Part shown: piece after piece, positions 32,353-41,790 of the stretch | Layout of the letters: the number at the start of each line of letters is the position of its first letter | Numbering within the stretch: position 1 is the stretch's first letter | From: an uncultured Bacteroidales bacterium | Lineage (GTDB): Bacteria > Bacteroidota > Bacteroidia > Bacteroidales > Paludibacteraceae | Direction of reading: 5' to 3' | DNA length: 46,165 bases | Assembly (NCBI GenBank): GCA_946404495.1 | Contig: CAMJDT010000013.1 | Span: 1-46,165 of the forward strand | Notes under the pieces: model-generated | The model's input: only the letters and a program-made list of their open reading frames with translations | The model's database searches: none | Told to the model about the DNA's origin: nothing | Made by a program: the position numbers and the translations under genes

Positions 32353-33957
32353 ATGGGAGGAGCAAAAAACTGTCCGGAAACCCCGAGACAAAAGATGATT
32401 GGTATGATGTACCTGGTGCTTACGGCTATGTTGGCATTGAACGTAAGTAAGGACATCTTGGACGGTTTCACACGTGTGGACTCGAGCTTGCATTCCAGTA
32501 TTGATGCAACCTATGGCCGCAACCAGAAACTGTATTTCGAATTCAAGCAGGCCAACGAGGAGAACCCCGAGAAGACCCGTGAGATGTATGCCAAGGCCGG
32601 CGAACTGCGTCGTAAATCCGACTCGCTGTACAACTACATCCAGGACTTCAAGGTAGGTATCGTGAAATTGGCCGACGGTCCAAGCATGGTAGATGAGCGT
32701 ACGAACTCGGACCCCAACGGTGACCCCACCCGCGATATCACCAACAAGGATAATAAGGACGTAACGGGTCAGTACACCTTTATTGAGGTAGCTGAAGACG
32801 GTCGTCCCAACGGTGAACACCTCAAGGAGGCGATTGGTAACTACCGCGAGTTCATGTGTAGCCTCGTGCGTGAGCACGACCCGCAACTCGAAGGTCAGCT
32901 CTCCAGCCTCTTCTCGACGGCCGATATCTATAATAAGAACGACCACAAGGACGAGGAGTGGACTCACGCTACCTTTGACGAAGTCCCCATCTGCGCATCT
33001 ATCACGCTGTTGACCAAGATCCAGAACGATATCCGCGCCTGCGAAGGGCAAGTTCTAAAATACCTCTTCGACCGTACTGACGCAGCCGACCTGCGTGTGA
33101 ACAAGTTTGAGGCACACGTGATTCCCGATCCCTCGGACTATGTGATGCGTGGTGGTCGATATCGCGCTAAGATTATTTTAGCGGCTGTAGACTCAACTAA
33201 AACGCCTGACATCTTTGTAGAAGGAACTAAACTTGGTCCTGATGGAATTTATGAAGTTGCTGCGACAGCTCCGGGTCCGAAGACTATCAAAGGTTATCTG
33301 ACCTTCCTTGATAATGAAGGTACAGTAAAAGAAGTTCCTTTTGAGCATAGTTATACTGTCGGTGAGCCTTCAGTATCTATCTCGAACAAAGATTTGAACG
33401 TAATTTACGCTAGCTATGACAATAAATACTCGGTATCAGTACCTGGTATATCGTCTGATAAATTGAAAATCATCGTAGAAGGAGGTACTTTAAAGGACGA
33501 TAAACGTGGTAATATTGAAGTTCGTCCTACCGTTGGTGTCGGAAGCAAAGTCAAAATTATTGTACAAGCTAACGTAGCTGGTGACGGCAAATACGTAACA
33601 ATGGGAACGACAGAATACGATGTTAAGAGATTGCAGATTCCGGAAGGCTTTATCAATTACGGAGGCGAGTTGCTTACAGGTAAAGTTGTTGCAGCAACCT
33701 TGACCTCTGATAGGACAACGATTGCGGCGGCATATCCTCCCGAAGTTCTGTTAAAGATTGACTACGTAGTAGTAAGTTTCCAAACAAAGATTAATGGTCA
33801 AGTTAAAGACTCAAATGGTAACAAGTTCTCTAAAGACCAAATTAATCAGATTAAGAAACTGAAATCAGGAACTCCTATCAAGTTCCAAGCTGTTAAATTC
33901 CGCCCTGCCAAAGGTGGCGAAGAAGGCTTTGTAAAGGACTTCTATATTGAATTGTAA
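32353..33957 (+). CDS. gldM: GldM/PorM, periplasm-spanning motor shaft of type IX secretion
   Basis: 534 residues. The opening GGAKNCPETPRQKMIGMMYL and LVLTAMLALNVSKDILDGF is the family hallmark, with one membrane helix near 15-33 that pairs with the GldL helices. The periplasmic part holds a helical domain (about 40-230) and successive beta domains to the end. GldM carries motor torque to the GldK-GldN ring. Base composition changes inside the gene: from about 33160 the coding DNA turns AT-rich with different codon choice and stays so into gldN. The protein remains full length, so the change reflects ancestry or exchange, not decay. Confidence 0.95.
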   Translation: MGGAKNCPETPRQKMIGMMYLVLTAMLALNVSKDILDGFTRVDSSLHSSIDATYGRNQKLYFEFKQANEENPEKTREMYAKAGELRRKSDSLYNYIQDFKVGIVKLADGPSMVDERTNSDPNGDPTRDITNKDNKDVTGQYTFIEVAEDGRPNGEHLKEAIGNYREFMCSLVREHDPQLEGQLSSLFSTADIYNKNDHKDEEWTHATFDEVPICASITLLTKIQNDIRACEGQVLKYLFDRTDAADLRVNKFEAHVIPDPSDYVMRGGRYRAKIILAAVDSTKTPDIFVEGTKLGPDGIYEVAATAPGPKTIKGYLTFLDNEGTVKEVPFEHSYTVGEPSVSISNKDLNVIYASYDNKYSVSVPGISSDKLKIIVEGGTLKDDKRGNIEVRPTVGVGSKVKIIVQANVAGDGKYVTMGTTEYDVKRLQIPEGFINYGGELLTGKVVAATLTSDRTTIAAAYPPEVLLKIDYVVVSFQTKINGQVKDSNGNKFSKDQINQIKKLKSGTPIKFQAVKFRPAKGGEEGFVKDFYIEL

Positions 33958-33971
33958 TAAATAGTCATGAT

Positions 33972-34961
33972 ATGGATATGAAACGTTTTAGTCTTGTGCT
34001 TTGTGTATTGTTATTTACAATAACTACATTTGCACAACAACTGCCCAAATCGTTCTTCGATGCCAAGGGAAACCTGCGGATGGAGACTCAAGAATTGGCG
34101 GATAATGCAGACACACTTGTTACCATTTTCCACCGATCTGATGACATCGTTTGGGATCGCGTGATTTATCGTGTAATTGATATGCGCTTCAAGCAAAATT
34201 ATCAATTATATTTCCCTGTGCGTACTGATAATGAACGGTATCATAATTTACTCAATGTAATTGCTAATGCTGTAATAGCAGGAATGCCTATTTATAGACA
34301 TCCAAATATTGAGAAAATTAATCCGGATTATTCAGATGAATTTAGATTAACGAACAAAGAGATACCTGTTAGTTTCCAAGTATCCGAAAATCAGATAGCG
34401 GCTCCTAGCGTGCAACAAGTTGAGGCATATCAGGCTTATCGTGATATTACTCAATCGGAAGCAATGGTTATCTTAGCTAAAGATACATCTGTAGATACCG
34501 AATTATACGCAAATTATAAGAACTTTGAGTTTCTTGTTAGGAATCAACTTAAGTACTTAATACAAGAAGTTGTTTTCTTTGACAAGCACACCTCGCGCCT
34601 ATATTCTAAAATCATAGGAATTGCACCCTTATATGCTGATGCTATTGAGGTCACAGAGCCTGAAAGTCCGGAAGAATATCGTTTAGCATTTATCCAATCC
34701 ATTATGTTTTGGATAGCATTCGATGATTTGCGTCCATACTTAGCTCAGCAATATTTGATTCCGACTAACAACGAATCGAAACGTGTAACCTACGAAGAAT
34801 TCTTCCAGAAGCGTCTCTACTCGTCTTATATTGCGGCAGAAAGTAATATGTACGATAGAATGATTCTAGACTACGCAATTAAGGAGGATGAGATAGCGAA
34901 AGAGCAAGACAAGATTGCAACCTCACTCCTTACCTTCGAGCAAGACCTGTGGGAATACTAA
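33972..34961 (+). CDS. gldN: GldN/PorN, type IX secretion ring protein
   Basis: 329 residues. A signal peptide (about 1-21, ending FAQQ) has no lipobox. Family features: IVWDRVIYRVIDMRFKQNYQ (about 59-78) and LYFPV, then the helical C-terminal half with YEEFFQKRLYSSYI. GldN binds the GldK lipoprotein to form the large periplasmic ring of the secretion machine. The gene is markedly AT-rich: 34321-34380 has 20 G+C in 60, against 35 in 60 for 35401-35460 in ftsX. An ATG two codons before the MKR-type signal start is taken as the start; either is possible. A terminator follows 15 bp after the stop. Confidence 0.94.
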   Translation: MDMKRFSLVLCVLLFTITTFAQQLPKSFFDAKGNLRMETQELADNADTLVTIFHRSDDIVWDRVIYRVIDMRFKQNYQLYFPVRTDNERYHNLLNVIANAVIAGMPIYRHPNIEKINPDYSDEFRLTNKEIPVSFQVSENQIAAPSVQQVEAYQAYRDITQSEAMVILAKDTSVDTELYANYKNFEFLVRNQLKYLIQEVVFFDKHTSRLYSKIIGIAPLYADAIEVTEPESPEEYRLAFIQSIMFWIAFDDLRPYLAQQYLIPTNNESKRVTYEEFFQKRLYSSYIAAESNMYDRMILDYAIKEDEIAKEQDKIATSLLTFEQDLWEY

Positions 34962-34976
34962 TCGTTTAGAAAACAT

Positions 34977-35008
34977 AAAGGCAGGCCATCAAGACCTGCC
35001 TTTATTTT
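34977..35008 (+). terminator. terminator of the porP-gldKLMN cluster
   Basis: AAAGGCAGG and CCTGCCTTT form a perfect 9-bp stem with a short loop, followed by a T-rich tail (TTTATTTT). It lies 15 bp after the gldN stop. Confidence 0.88.
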
Positions 35009-35048
35009 CGAAACATACAACTAACATCAGTTAAAGAGCAATACTACT

Positions 35049-35909
35049 GTGAAAAAGCATCGTTTTTTCAATATGTACCTCACCACGACCATTAGTGTGG
35101 CCTTGGTGCTCTTCTTGGTAGGACTGGAGTGTATCGTACTGCTCAGCGCACGCAATCTCATTACGCGCGTTAAAGAAAATTTGGCCCTTACGGTCGTGCT
35201 GACGGAGGAGGCAGACAGCACCTCGCTGGCTCGATTCGCCACGATGATGGACGCTGCTCCCTACTGCCATGACTACAAACTCATCACCAAGGAGCAGGCG
35301 CTCAGGGAACATATTGAGCAACTGGGCGAAGACCCCTCTGCCTTCTTAGGCTACAACCCCCTGACGGATGCCTTTGAGGTATACCTGGATGCTACGTATG
35401 CACAGCCCGACAGCGTCGCTATGATCGAAGCCTCGATTAAGTCGCTGCCGTATGTGGACGAAGTGATCTACCAGCAGGACGTGGTACGTATCCTCGATCG
35501 CGGTGTCAATGAGGTGTCGTTGGTGCTGGCCGTGGTAGCGATTGCACTACTGCTCATGTCGCTGGTGCTGATCGTCAACACGATCCGTCTGCATATCTAC
35601 TCCAAGCGCTTCCTCATAAATACGATGCGCCTGGTGGGAGCTACGCCGTGGGTGATTCGTGCTCCCTTCATCCGCCGCAATGTCCGGATGGGATTTGAGG
35701 CCGGCATATTGGCCCTCATCGCACTGGCCGGCGCAGTATATTACTGCCACGCTCGGATGGGTCTCGTGCTCTTCCCCTATACATGGCAGAATATCACGTT
35801 TGTAGCCGTGACCATCTTGGTCGGAGGCATGCTCATCGCCTTCCTGGCATCGCTCTTTGCTACTGACCGCTATGTTCGTATGAAAATTGACAAAATGTAT
35901 GAGATATAA
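35049..35909 (+). CDS. ftsX: cell division protein FtsX
   Basis: 286 residues from a GTG. The FtsX layout is visible: a first membrane helix (about 12-32), an extracytoplasmic domain (about 35-160), and three more helices (about 163-185, 210-235 and 247-270) with the cytoplasmic coupling region IYSKRFLINTMRLVGATPWVIRAPF (about 190-212). FtsX works with the ATPase FtsE and activates cell-wall hydrolases at division; ftsE is not in this window, as is common in Bacteroidota. It opens an operon with DUF3098, uppP, truB and queA. A later ATG at 35073 is the alternative start. Confidence 0.9.
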   Translation: MKKHRFFNMYLTTTISVALVLFLVGLECIVLLSARNLITRVKENLALTVVLTEEADSTSLARFATMMDAAPYCHDYKLITKEQALREHIEQLGEDPSAFLGYNPLTDAFEVYLDATYAQPDSVAMIEASIKSLPYVDEVIYQQDVVRILDRGVNEVSLVLAVVAIALLLMSLVLIVNTIRLHIYSKRFLINTMRLVGATPWVIRAPFIRRNVRMGFEAGILALIALAGAVYYCHARMGLVLFPYTWQNITFVAVTILVGGMLIAFLASLFATDRYVRMKIDKMYEI

Positions 35910-36147
35910 TTTACCCAAACAAAACGCACTCTATATTGCCGTTTCGTTCGTCATCATCATCCTCGGCTTCGTGCTGATGGCCGGCGAACCGAGCGGGGCA
36001 ACCGAGTATAATCCCGACATCTTCTCCACCCGTCGTATCACGGTAGGTCCGATGATTTCGTTATTGGGCTTTGTGCTGATGATTGTCGCCGTGCTTTGGC
36101 GTCCGCGCGAGAAGAAAGAGTCAGAAGAAGAGAGGATGAATAAATGA
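35899..36147 (+). CDS. DUF3098 small membrane protein
   Basis: 82 residues from the ATG at 35899, overlapping the ftsX end by 11 bp; the frame could extend 12 bp to a TTG, which is less likely. Two membrane helices (about 11-28 and 48-67) flank a short loop with [16 protein letters not shown], and the tail is highly charged ([15 protein letters not shown]). This is the DUF3098 family that accompanies ftsX in Bacteroidota; function unknown. It overlaps uppP by four bases (ATGA). Confidence 0.85.
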   Translation: MRYNLPKQNALYIAVSFVIIILGFVLMAGEPSGATEYNPDIFSTRRITVGPMISLLGFVLMIVAVLWRPREKKESEEERMNK

Positions 36148-36950
36148 GTTGGTGGGAAGCACTGATATTAGGCATCGTGCAGGGACTGACGGAGTTCCTG
36201 CCGGTCTCGTCTTCGGGACACCTGGAGATCGGGCAGGCGCTGCTCGGTACGGCCGGTGAGGAGAATCTGCTCTTTGCCATCGTCGTCCACACGGCTACCG
36301 TCCTCTCCACGCTCTGCATCCTCTGGCGCGAAGTAGCGCAACTCTTCCGCGGCACGTTTACTACGACGGCTTGGAACGAGGAGAAACGATACGTCGCCAA
36401 GATCCTCGTGAGTATGATACCGGTCTTCATTATCGGTATGTTCTTTAAGGACGAGGTGGAGGAGTTCTTTGGCAACGGACTGACGCTCGTAGGCATATGC
36501 CTCTGCGTGACAGCCGTACTGCTGTACCTGAGCGAGTGGTTGCAGAAGCGCCTCAACCGTCCGACGCACGAGGTGACCTGGCGTGACGCCTTCATCATCG
36601 GCTGTGCGCAGGCTGTTGCCGTGCTGCCCGGACTGAGCCGCAGCGGTACCACGATCGCAACGGGGCTATTGTGCGGCGTCAAGAAAGAGAGCGTAGCGCA
36701 GTTCTCCTTCCTGATGGTACTGATTCCGATCTTAGGCGAAGCGTTCCTGAGCCTGTTGGATCTCGTGAAGGGCGAAGTGAGCTCCACCTTAGGTTGGTTG
36801 CCGCTCACGGTCGGTTTTGTCGCCGCCTTCGTCTCCGGCTGCTTTGCCTGCCGATTTATGATTGACATCGTGCGCCGTCAACGTCTGGTCTATTTTGCTG
36901 TATACTGCCTCGCCGTAGGCCTGTTTGCCATCATCTATGGACTTTGTTGA
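36144..36950 (+). CDS. uppP: undecaprenyl-diphosphatase UppP (BacA)
   Basis: 268 residues, with about eight hydrophobic segments. Motifs of the UppP/BacA family: [20 protein letters not shown] (about 10-29) with the active-site Glu and Ser, and [17 protein letters not shown] (about 157-173) with the catalytic Arg. The enzyme removes one phosphate from undecaprenyl diphosphate so the carrier can be reused for peptidoglycan and surface polysaccharide synthesis, and it gives low-level bacitracin resistance. It is in the inner membrane. The start overlaps DUF3098 and the end overlaps truB. Confidence 0.96.
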   Translation: MSWWEALILGIVQGLTEFLPVSSSGHLEIGQALLGTAGEENLLFAIVVHTATVLSTLCILWREVAQLFRGTFTTTAWNEEKRYVAKILVSMIPVFIIGMFFKDEVEEFFGNGLTLVGICLCVTAVLLYLSEWLQKRLNRPTHEVTWRDAFIIGCAQAVAVLPGLSRSGTTIATGLLCGVKKESVAQFSFLMVLIPILGEAFLSLLDLVKGEVSSTLGWLPLTVGFVAAFVSGCFACRFMIDIVRRQRLVYFAVYCLAVGLFAIIYGLC

Positions 36951-37644
36951 GGGAGAGATATTGGCATTCGACAAGCCCTACCGTTGGACCAGCTTCGATG
37001 TAGTGGGTAAGACACGCTGGCTGCTATGCCATAGGCTGGGAGTCAAGAAACTGAAGGTAGGCCACACCGGCACGCTCGACCCGCTGGCAACGGGCGTCGT
37101 AGTAGTCTGCACCGGTCGCAAGACCAAACTCATCGACCAACTGCAGAACCACACCAAGGAATACGTAGCGACCCTGCAATTAGGGGCTACCACCCCGAGT
37201 TACGACCTGGAGAAACCCATCGATGCGACCTACCCGACGGAGCATATCACACGGGAACTCATCGACGAGGTCATCCCTACCTTCCTTGGCGAACAATGGC
37301 AAGTGCCGCCTATGTTCTCCGCCGTCAAGGTGGACGGCAAACGCGCTTACGAGTTGGCTCGCAAAGGCAAGGAGGCCGAACTGAAAGCCAAACTGCTGGT
37401 CATCGATGAGATCGAGATACTCAACTTCGACGCTGACAAGATGCAACTCACGCTGCGCATCGCCTGCTCCAAGGGAACCTATATACGGGCTTTGGCACGC
37501 GATATCGGCGAACGCCTCCGTAGCGGAGCACACCTCATCGCACTCCGCCGCACACGCGTAGGAGACATACGCATCGAAGACTGCATGAACTTTGAACAAT
37601 TTACACAACTGATTGATAATGAAACTAAGTCAATTCAAATTTAA
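36937..37644 (+). CDS. truB: tRNA pseudouridine-55 synthase TruB
   Basis: 235 residues from the ATG at 36937, 14 bp inside the uppP end; an in-frame TTG lies 12 bp earlier. The TruB signatures are [11 protein letters not shown] near the start, [17 protein letters not shown] with the catalytic Asp, and later [20 protein letters not shown] and [16 protein letters not shown]. The enzyme makes pseudouridine at position 55 of tRNA T-loops. It is the short type without a large C-terminal PUA extension. The end overlaps queA by 26 bp. Confidence 0.95.
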   Translation: MDFVEGEILAFDKPYRWTSFDVVGKTRWLLCHRLGVKKLKVGHTGTLDPLATGVVVVCTGRKTKLIDQLQNHTKEYVATLQLGATTPSYDLEKPIDATYPTEHITRELIDEVIPTFLGEQWQVPPMFSAVKVDGKRAYELARKGKEAELKAKLLVIDEIEILNFDADKMQLTLRIACSKGTYIRALARDIGERLRSGAHLIALRRTRVGDIRIEDCMNFEQFTQLIDNETKSIQI

Positions 37645-38743
37645 AGTACCGGATGAGCTCATCGCTCAGTATCCTCTGCACTACCGTGACGAGGCACGTC
37701 TGATCGTAGTACACCGCACCACCGGTAAGATCGAGCATATGCTCGTCAAGGATATGACCACCTTGTTCGGCGAGGGCGACCTCTTTATCCTCAACGACAC
37801 GCGCGTCTTCCCGGCTCGCATGTATGCCAAGAAGGAGAAGACGATGGCCAATATCGAGGTCTTCCTGCTGCGCGAGTTGAACCACGAGATGCGTTACTGG
37901 GACGTACTGGTGGATCCGGCACGTAAGATTCGTATCGGCAACAAACTCTTCTTTGACGACGATCCCTCCATCGTAGCCGAAGTGATCGACAACACCACCT
38001 CGCGCGGTCGTACCTTGCGCTTCTTGACCGACTACAACAACGACGAGTTCATCAAGCATCTCTACGCTCTGGGACACACCCCGCTGCCTAAGTACATCCA
38101 TCGTCCGATGGACGAGGAGACGCTCGAAGAGTTCAAGCAGGAGTTCCATATCGCCGATGATGAGGACCTCCATGCCTGCGTCAAGGAGATCGACGAGGAA
38201 CGCTATCAGACCATTTTCGCGACGAAGATCGGAGCGGTAGCTGCGCCGGCATCGAGTATGCATTTCTCCAAGCAGCTGCTCAAACGCCTCGAGATACAGG
38301 GCGTATCGCACGGCTTCCTCACCTCTCACATGGCGTTGGGTAACTTCAAGGCCGTCGATGTAGAGGATCTGACCAAGCATAAGGTCGATAGCGAGCAGAT
38401 CATTATCCCGCAGCAGCTGGCCGACCAGGTCGCTAAGGCGCACGAGGCTGGAGCCAAAGTGTGCGCGGTAGGTACGGAGGTGATGCGTGCACTGGAGCAC
38501 GTGGTAGGCACCGATGGCCAGATCAAGGCCTACGACGGATGGACCAATAAGTTCATCTTCCCGCCCTACGACTTCACGGCTGCCAATGCCTTCTTTGCCA
38601 ACCTCTATGCGCCGCAGTCCAGCCAACTGATGATGGTAGCTGCGTTCGGCGGATACGAGAACGTCATGCACGCCTATAAGGTAGCTGTCAAGGAGAAATA
38701 TCGCTTCGGAGACTACGGTGACGCGATGCTTATAATCGACTGA
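37619..38743 (+). CDS. queA: S-adenosylmethionine:tRNA ribosyltransferase-isomerase QueA
   Basis: 374 residues from the ATG at 37619; two earlier in-frame codons (37613) are an alternative. The family pattern is clear: [26 protein letters not shown], later GHTPLPKYIHRP, YQTIFATKIGAVAAPASSMHF and KVCAVGTEVMRALE, ending FGDYGDAMLI. QueA transfers the ribosyl part of SAM to preQ1 in tRNA, making epoxyqueuosine. It overlaps truB by 26 bp and ends one base inside ung (TGATG), so translation is coupled. Confidence 0.96.
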   Translation: MKLSQFKFKVPDELIAQYPLHYRDEARLIVVHRTTGKIEHMLVKDMTTLFGEGDLFILNDTRVFPARMYAKKEKTMANIEVFLLRELNHEMRYWDVLVDPARKIRIGNKLFFDDDPSIVAEVIDNTTSRGRTLRFLTDYNNDEFIKHLYALGHTPLPKYIHRPMDEETLEEFKQEFHIADDEDLHACVKEIDEERYQTIFATKIGAVAAPASSMHFSKQLLKRLEIQGVSHGFLTSHMALGNFKAVDVEDLTKHKVDSEQIIIPQQLADQVAKAHEAGAKVCAVGTEVMRALEHVVGTDGQIKAYDGWTNKFIFPPYDFTAANAFFANLYAPQSSQLMMVAAFGGYENVMHAYKVAVKEKYRFGDYGDAMLIID

Positions 38744-39405
38744 TGCAGGTACGTATCGACGAAACATGGCGCGAGGTATTGCAACCCGAGTTTGACAAAC
38801 CTTACTTCGAGTTGCTCACATCCTTTGTCCGTCACGCCTACCGGACGACCACCTGCTATCCGCCGGCGAGGCTCATCTTCAATGCATTCGACTCGTGCCC
38901 TTTTGATAGGGTGCGAGTTGTCATTATCGGACAAGACCCTTACCACGAAATCAATCAGGCGCACGGACTCTGTTTCTCGGTCAACGACGGAGTCGCTATC
39001 CCACCCTCGCTGGAGAATATCTATAAGGAGCTCAACCGCGACCTGGGCAAACCGATTCCCTCCTCCGGCAACCTGCAGCATTGGGCCAATCAGGGCGTAC
39101 TGCTGCTCAACGCCACGCTCACCGTGGAGGCGCACCGCGCCGGCAGTCATCAGAATAAGGGCTGGGAGGAACTCACCGATGCGGCCATCCGTGCGCTCAA
39201 CGAGCGGCGCGAACACATCGTCTATATGCTCTGGGGCAGTTATGCCCAACGCAAGGGGCAGTATATCGACCGCCGTCGCAATCTCGTCCTCACCGCTCCC
39301 CACCCCAGCCCCCTTAGCGCCTACCGAGGCTTCATCGGCTGCGGACACTTCTCTATGGCAAATAACTACTTATCGCAACACGGACTTCAACCTATTGATT
39401 GGTAA
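38743..39405 (+). CDS. ung: uracil-DNA glycosylase, family 1
   Basis: 220 residues. VVIIGQDPYHEINQAHGLCF carries the water-activating Asp motif GQDPYH, and TAPHPSPLSAYRGF the DNA-binding HPSPLSA motif with the catalytic His. WANQGVLLLNATLTV is also typical. The enzyme removes uracil from DNA and starts base-excision repair. The next gene is polA, whose product fills such gaps, so the pairing makes functional sense. The ung stop is followed directly by the polA ATG with no gap. Confidence 0.97.
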   Translation: MQVRIDETWREVLQPEFDKPYFELLTSFVRHAYRTTTCYPPARLIFNAFDSCPFDRVRVVIIGQDPYHEINQAHGLCFSVNDGVAIPPSLENIYKELNRDLGKPIPSSGNLQHWANQGVLLLNATLTVEAHRAGSHQNKGWEELTDAAIRALNERREHIVYMLWGSYAQRKGQYIDRRRNLVLTAPHPSPLSAYRGFIGCGHFSMANNYLSQHGLQPIDW

Positions 39406-41775
39406 ATGAACAAGCTACTTCTCATTGACGCTTATGCGATGATCTTTCGCGCGTACTACGCCTTCGTACGCACCCCGCGCCTGACTTCCAAGGGGGAGAA
39501 CACCTCCGCCATCTTCGGTTTTATCCTGACGCTGGAGGACCTCTTGAAGCGCGTCAAACCTACTCACCTCGCGGTAGCCTTCGACCCCCACGGACCTACC
39601 TTCCGTCACGAGGCATACCCTGCCTACAAGGCGCAACGCGAAGAGACACCGGAGGATATCCGCCGCGCCGTGCCGGAGATACAGACGATCCTCGGCGCGA
39701 TGAATATAAAGACCTACGAGGTGGACGGCTTCGAGGCTGACGATGTCATCGGCACCCTCGCCCGGCAGGCCGAAAAAGAAGGCTTTGAGGTATTTATGGC
39801 AACGCCCGACAAGGACTACGGCCAACTCGTCACCGATCGTATCCACATGTTCCGCCCACGTCATACCGGCGGATTCGAACTGATGGGTCCGAATGAGGTT
39901 TGCGCCAAGTACGGCATCTCGTCCACCGATCAGGTCATCGACCTCTTGGCACTCATGGGCGATGCAAGCGATAATATACCCGGCTGCAAAGGCGTAGGCG
40001 AGAAGACCGCCGTCAGCCTATTGCAACAGTTCGGTTCGGTAGAGAACCTGCTCGCGCACACCGATGAACTCAAAGGTGCGCTGCGTCAGAAGGTGGAGAG
40101 TCAGACCGAGGAGATACGCTTCAGCCGTTTCCTCGCTACGATCCGTACCGACGTACCCGTTACGCTCCGTGCCGAAGAGCTGACGCTGCGTCCCCGCAAC
40201 AACGCGGCACTCATCGATATCTACCGCCGATTAGAGTTCAATACGCTGCTCAAGTCCCTGCCCGAAGCCCTGCCGACGAAGCCGGCTACCCCCTCCCGCA
40301 AGGCACCCAAACCCGCCGACCCCTCCCAACTCGACCTCTTCGCCCAAAACGAAGAAATAATCGTGCCCGAAGAGGGCAAAGAACAATCACCAATCACCAA
40401 TCACCAATCACCTAAGAATTTTGACACCATCGAAAACCGTCTCTGCGCATACCTTTTGAACCCTGAGGTACACTTCAACCCCGAGGTGGAACCCGACTGG
40501 GATGCCCTCAAGCGCGACCCGGCGCTGTGGAACCTGTATCAGGAGGTCGAGCTGCCTCTGGTACCGGTGCTCCGCGACATGGAGAAGGCCGGCGTGCGAT
40601 TCGATGTCAACCTGTTGCATGAGGCGGAGGAGCAACTCACGGCCGAACTGCAGACCCTCGAGGCGGAGATCATCGCGTTGGCCGGCACAGAGTTCAACAT
40701 CAACTCCCCCGCGCAGGTAGGCGATATCCTCTTCGACCGGCTGCACCTGGACGACAAGGCCAAACGCGGCAAGAACGGCAAATACTCCACCTCCGAGGAA
40801 GTGCTGCAGGCCATCAGCGACCGTCATCCGATCGTTAATAAGATCCTCGACCAGCGCGAACTCAAGAAACTCATCTCCACCTATATCGCGACGCTACCCT
40901 CGTACATCAATCCGGCTACCGGCAAGATTCATACCACCTACAATCAGACCGTCACGGCTACGGGTCGTCTCTCATCGAGCAACCCTAACCTGCAGAATCT
41001 GCCCGTTCGCACCGAGCGCGGACGACTCATCCGTCAGGCCGTCATCCCCGACCCGGGTTGCCTCTTCCTCTCGGCCGACTACTCGCAGATCGAGCTCCGT
41101 CTGATGGCCCATTTCTCGCGCGACCCGCACCTGGTGGAGGCTTTCCGTTCGGGGCAGGACATTCACGCGGCAACCGCGGCTAAGATATTCGGCATACCCG
41201 TAGAAGAGGTCACCAAAGACCAACGCCGGCGCGCCAAGACCGCCAATTTCGGTATCATATACGGTATCTCATCTTTCGGCTTGGCGCAGCAACTCGACTG
41301 CTCCCGCGCCGAGGCCAAAGCCCTCATCGACGGATATTTTGCATCGTTCCCGGGCGTAGTGGAGTATATCGAGAAACAGAAGACCTTTGCCCGCGAACAC
41401 GGCTACGTAGAGACGCTCTTCGGCCGCAAACGCTACCTGCAGGATATCCTCTCGCGCAACAGCGTCGTACGCTCCTTTGCTGAGCGCAACGCCGTCAACG
41501 CACCGATCCAAGGCACCGCCGCCGATATCATTAAGATGGCGATGGTGAGCATTCATCGGCGATTAAAGAAACTAAACGGGCAAATGATAAATGACCAAAT
41601 GGTACATGCAGAGATGATCATGCAGGTGCACGACGAGTTGAACTTCAACGTACCCGCCTCGCAGGCTGAAGAGGTGCGCCAAATCGTGGTGGAGGAGATG
41701 CAGAATGCCGTACATCTCTCCGTTCCCCTCATCGCCGACTGCGGCATCGGACATAACTGGCTGGAAGCACATTGA
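39406..41775 (+). CDS. polA: DNA polymerase I, short form lacking most of the 3'-5' exonuclease domain
   Basis: 789 residues, about 140 shorter than the 928 of the Escherichia coli enzyme. The 5' nuclease domain spans about 1-290 (LLLIDAYAMIFRAYYAF; DGFEADDVIGTLAR; GDASDNIPGCKGVGEKTA). A low-complexity linker (about 290-336, Pro/Lys-rich) follows. Only a remnant of the proofreading domain remains (FDTIENRLCAYLLNPE near 339-354) before the polymerase domain starts at ELPLVPVLRDMEKAGVRFD (about 382). Motif A DYSQIELR (558-565), the O-helix RRRAKTANFGIIYG (607-620) and motif C QVHDEL (740-745) are intact, so polymerisation should work without proofreading. A short insertion (about 722-736) precedes motif C. 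Two segments are encoded by word-repeat DNA. Confidence 0.95.
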   Translation: MNKLLLIDAYAMIFRAYYAFVRTPRLTSKGENTSAIFGFILTLEDLLKRVKPTHLAVAFDPHGPTFRHEAYPAYKAQREETPEDIRRAVPEIQTILGAMNIKTYEVDGFEADDVIGTLARQAEKEGFEVFMATPDKDYGQLVTDRIHMFRPRHTGGFELMGPNEVCAKYGISSTDQVIDLLALMGDASDNIPGCKGVGEKTAVSLLQQFGSVENLLAHTDELKGALRQKVESQTEEIRFSRFLATIRTDVPVTLRAEELTLRPRNNAALIDIYRRLEFNTLLKSLPEALPTKPATPSRKAPKPADPSQLDLFAQNEEIIVPEEGKEQSPITNHQSPKNFDTIENRLCAYLLNPEVHFNPEVEPDWDALKRDPALWNLYQEVELPLVPVLRDMEKAGVRFDVNLLHEAEEQLTAELQTLEAEIIALAGTEFNINSPAQVGDILFDRLHLDDKAKRGKNGKYSTSEEVLQAISDRHPIVNKILDQRELKKLISTYIATLPSYINPATGKIHTTYNQTVTATGRLSSSNPNLQNLPVRTERGRLIRQAVIPDPGCLFLSADYSQIELRLMAHFSRDPHLVEAFRSGQDIHAATAAKIFGIPVEEVTKDQRRRAKTANFGIIYGISSFGLAQQLDCSRAEAKALIDGYFASFPGVVEYIEKQKTFAREHGYVETLFGRKRYLQDILSRNSVVRSFAERNAVNAPIQGTAADIIKMAMVSIHRRLKKLNGQMINDQMVHAEMIMQVHDELNFNVPASQAEEVRQIVVEEMQNAVHLSVPLIADCGIGHNWLEAH
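40384..40411. repeat. four tandem copies of a 7-bp unit inside polA
   Basis: CAATCAC occurs four times without interruption and encodes EQSPITNHQSP in the linker next to the missing exonuclease domain. Because the unit is 7 bp, a change in copy number would shift the reading frame and remove the polymerase domain. Confidence 0.92.
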
Positions 41776-41790
41776 TACGATTATTTGATA

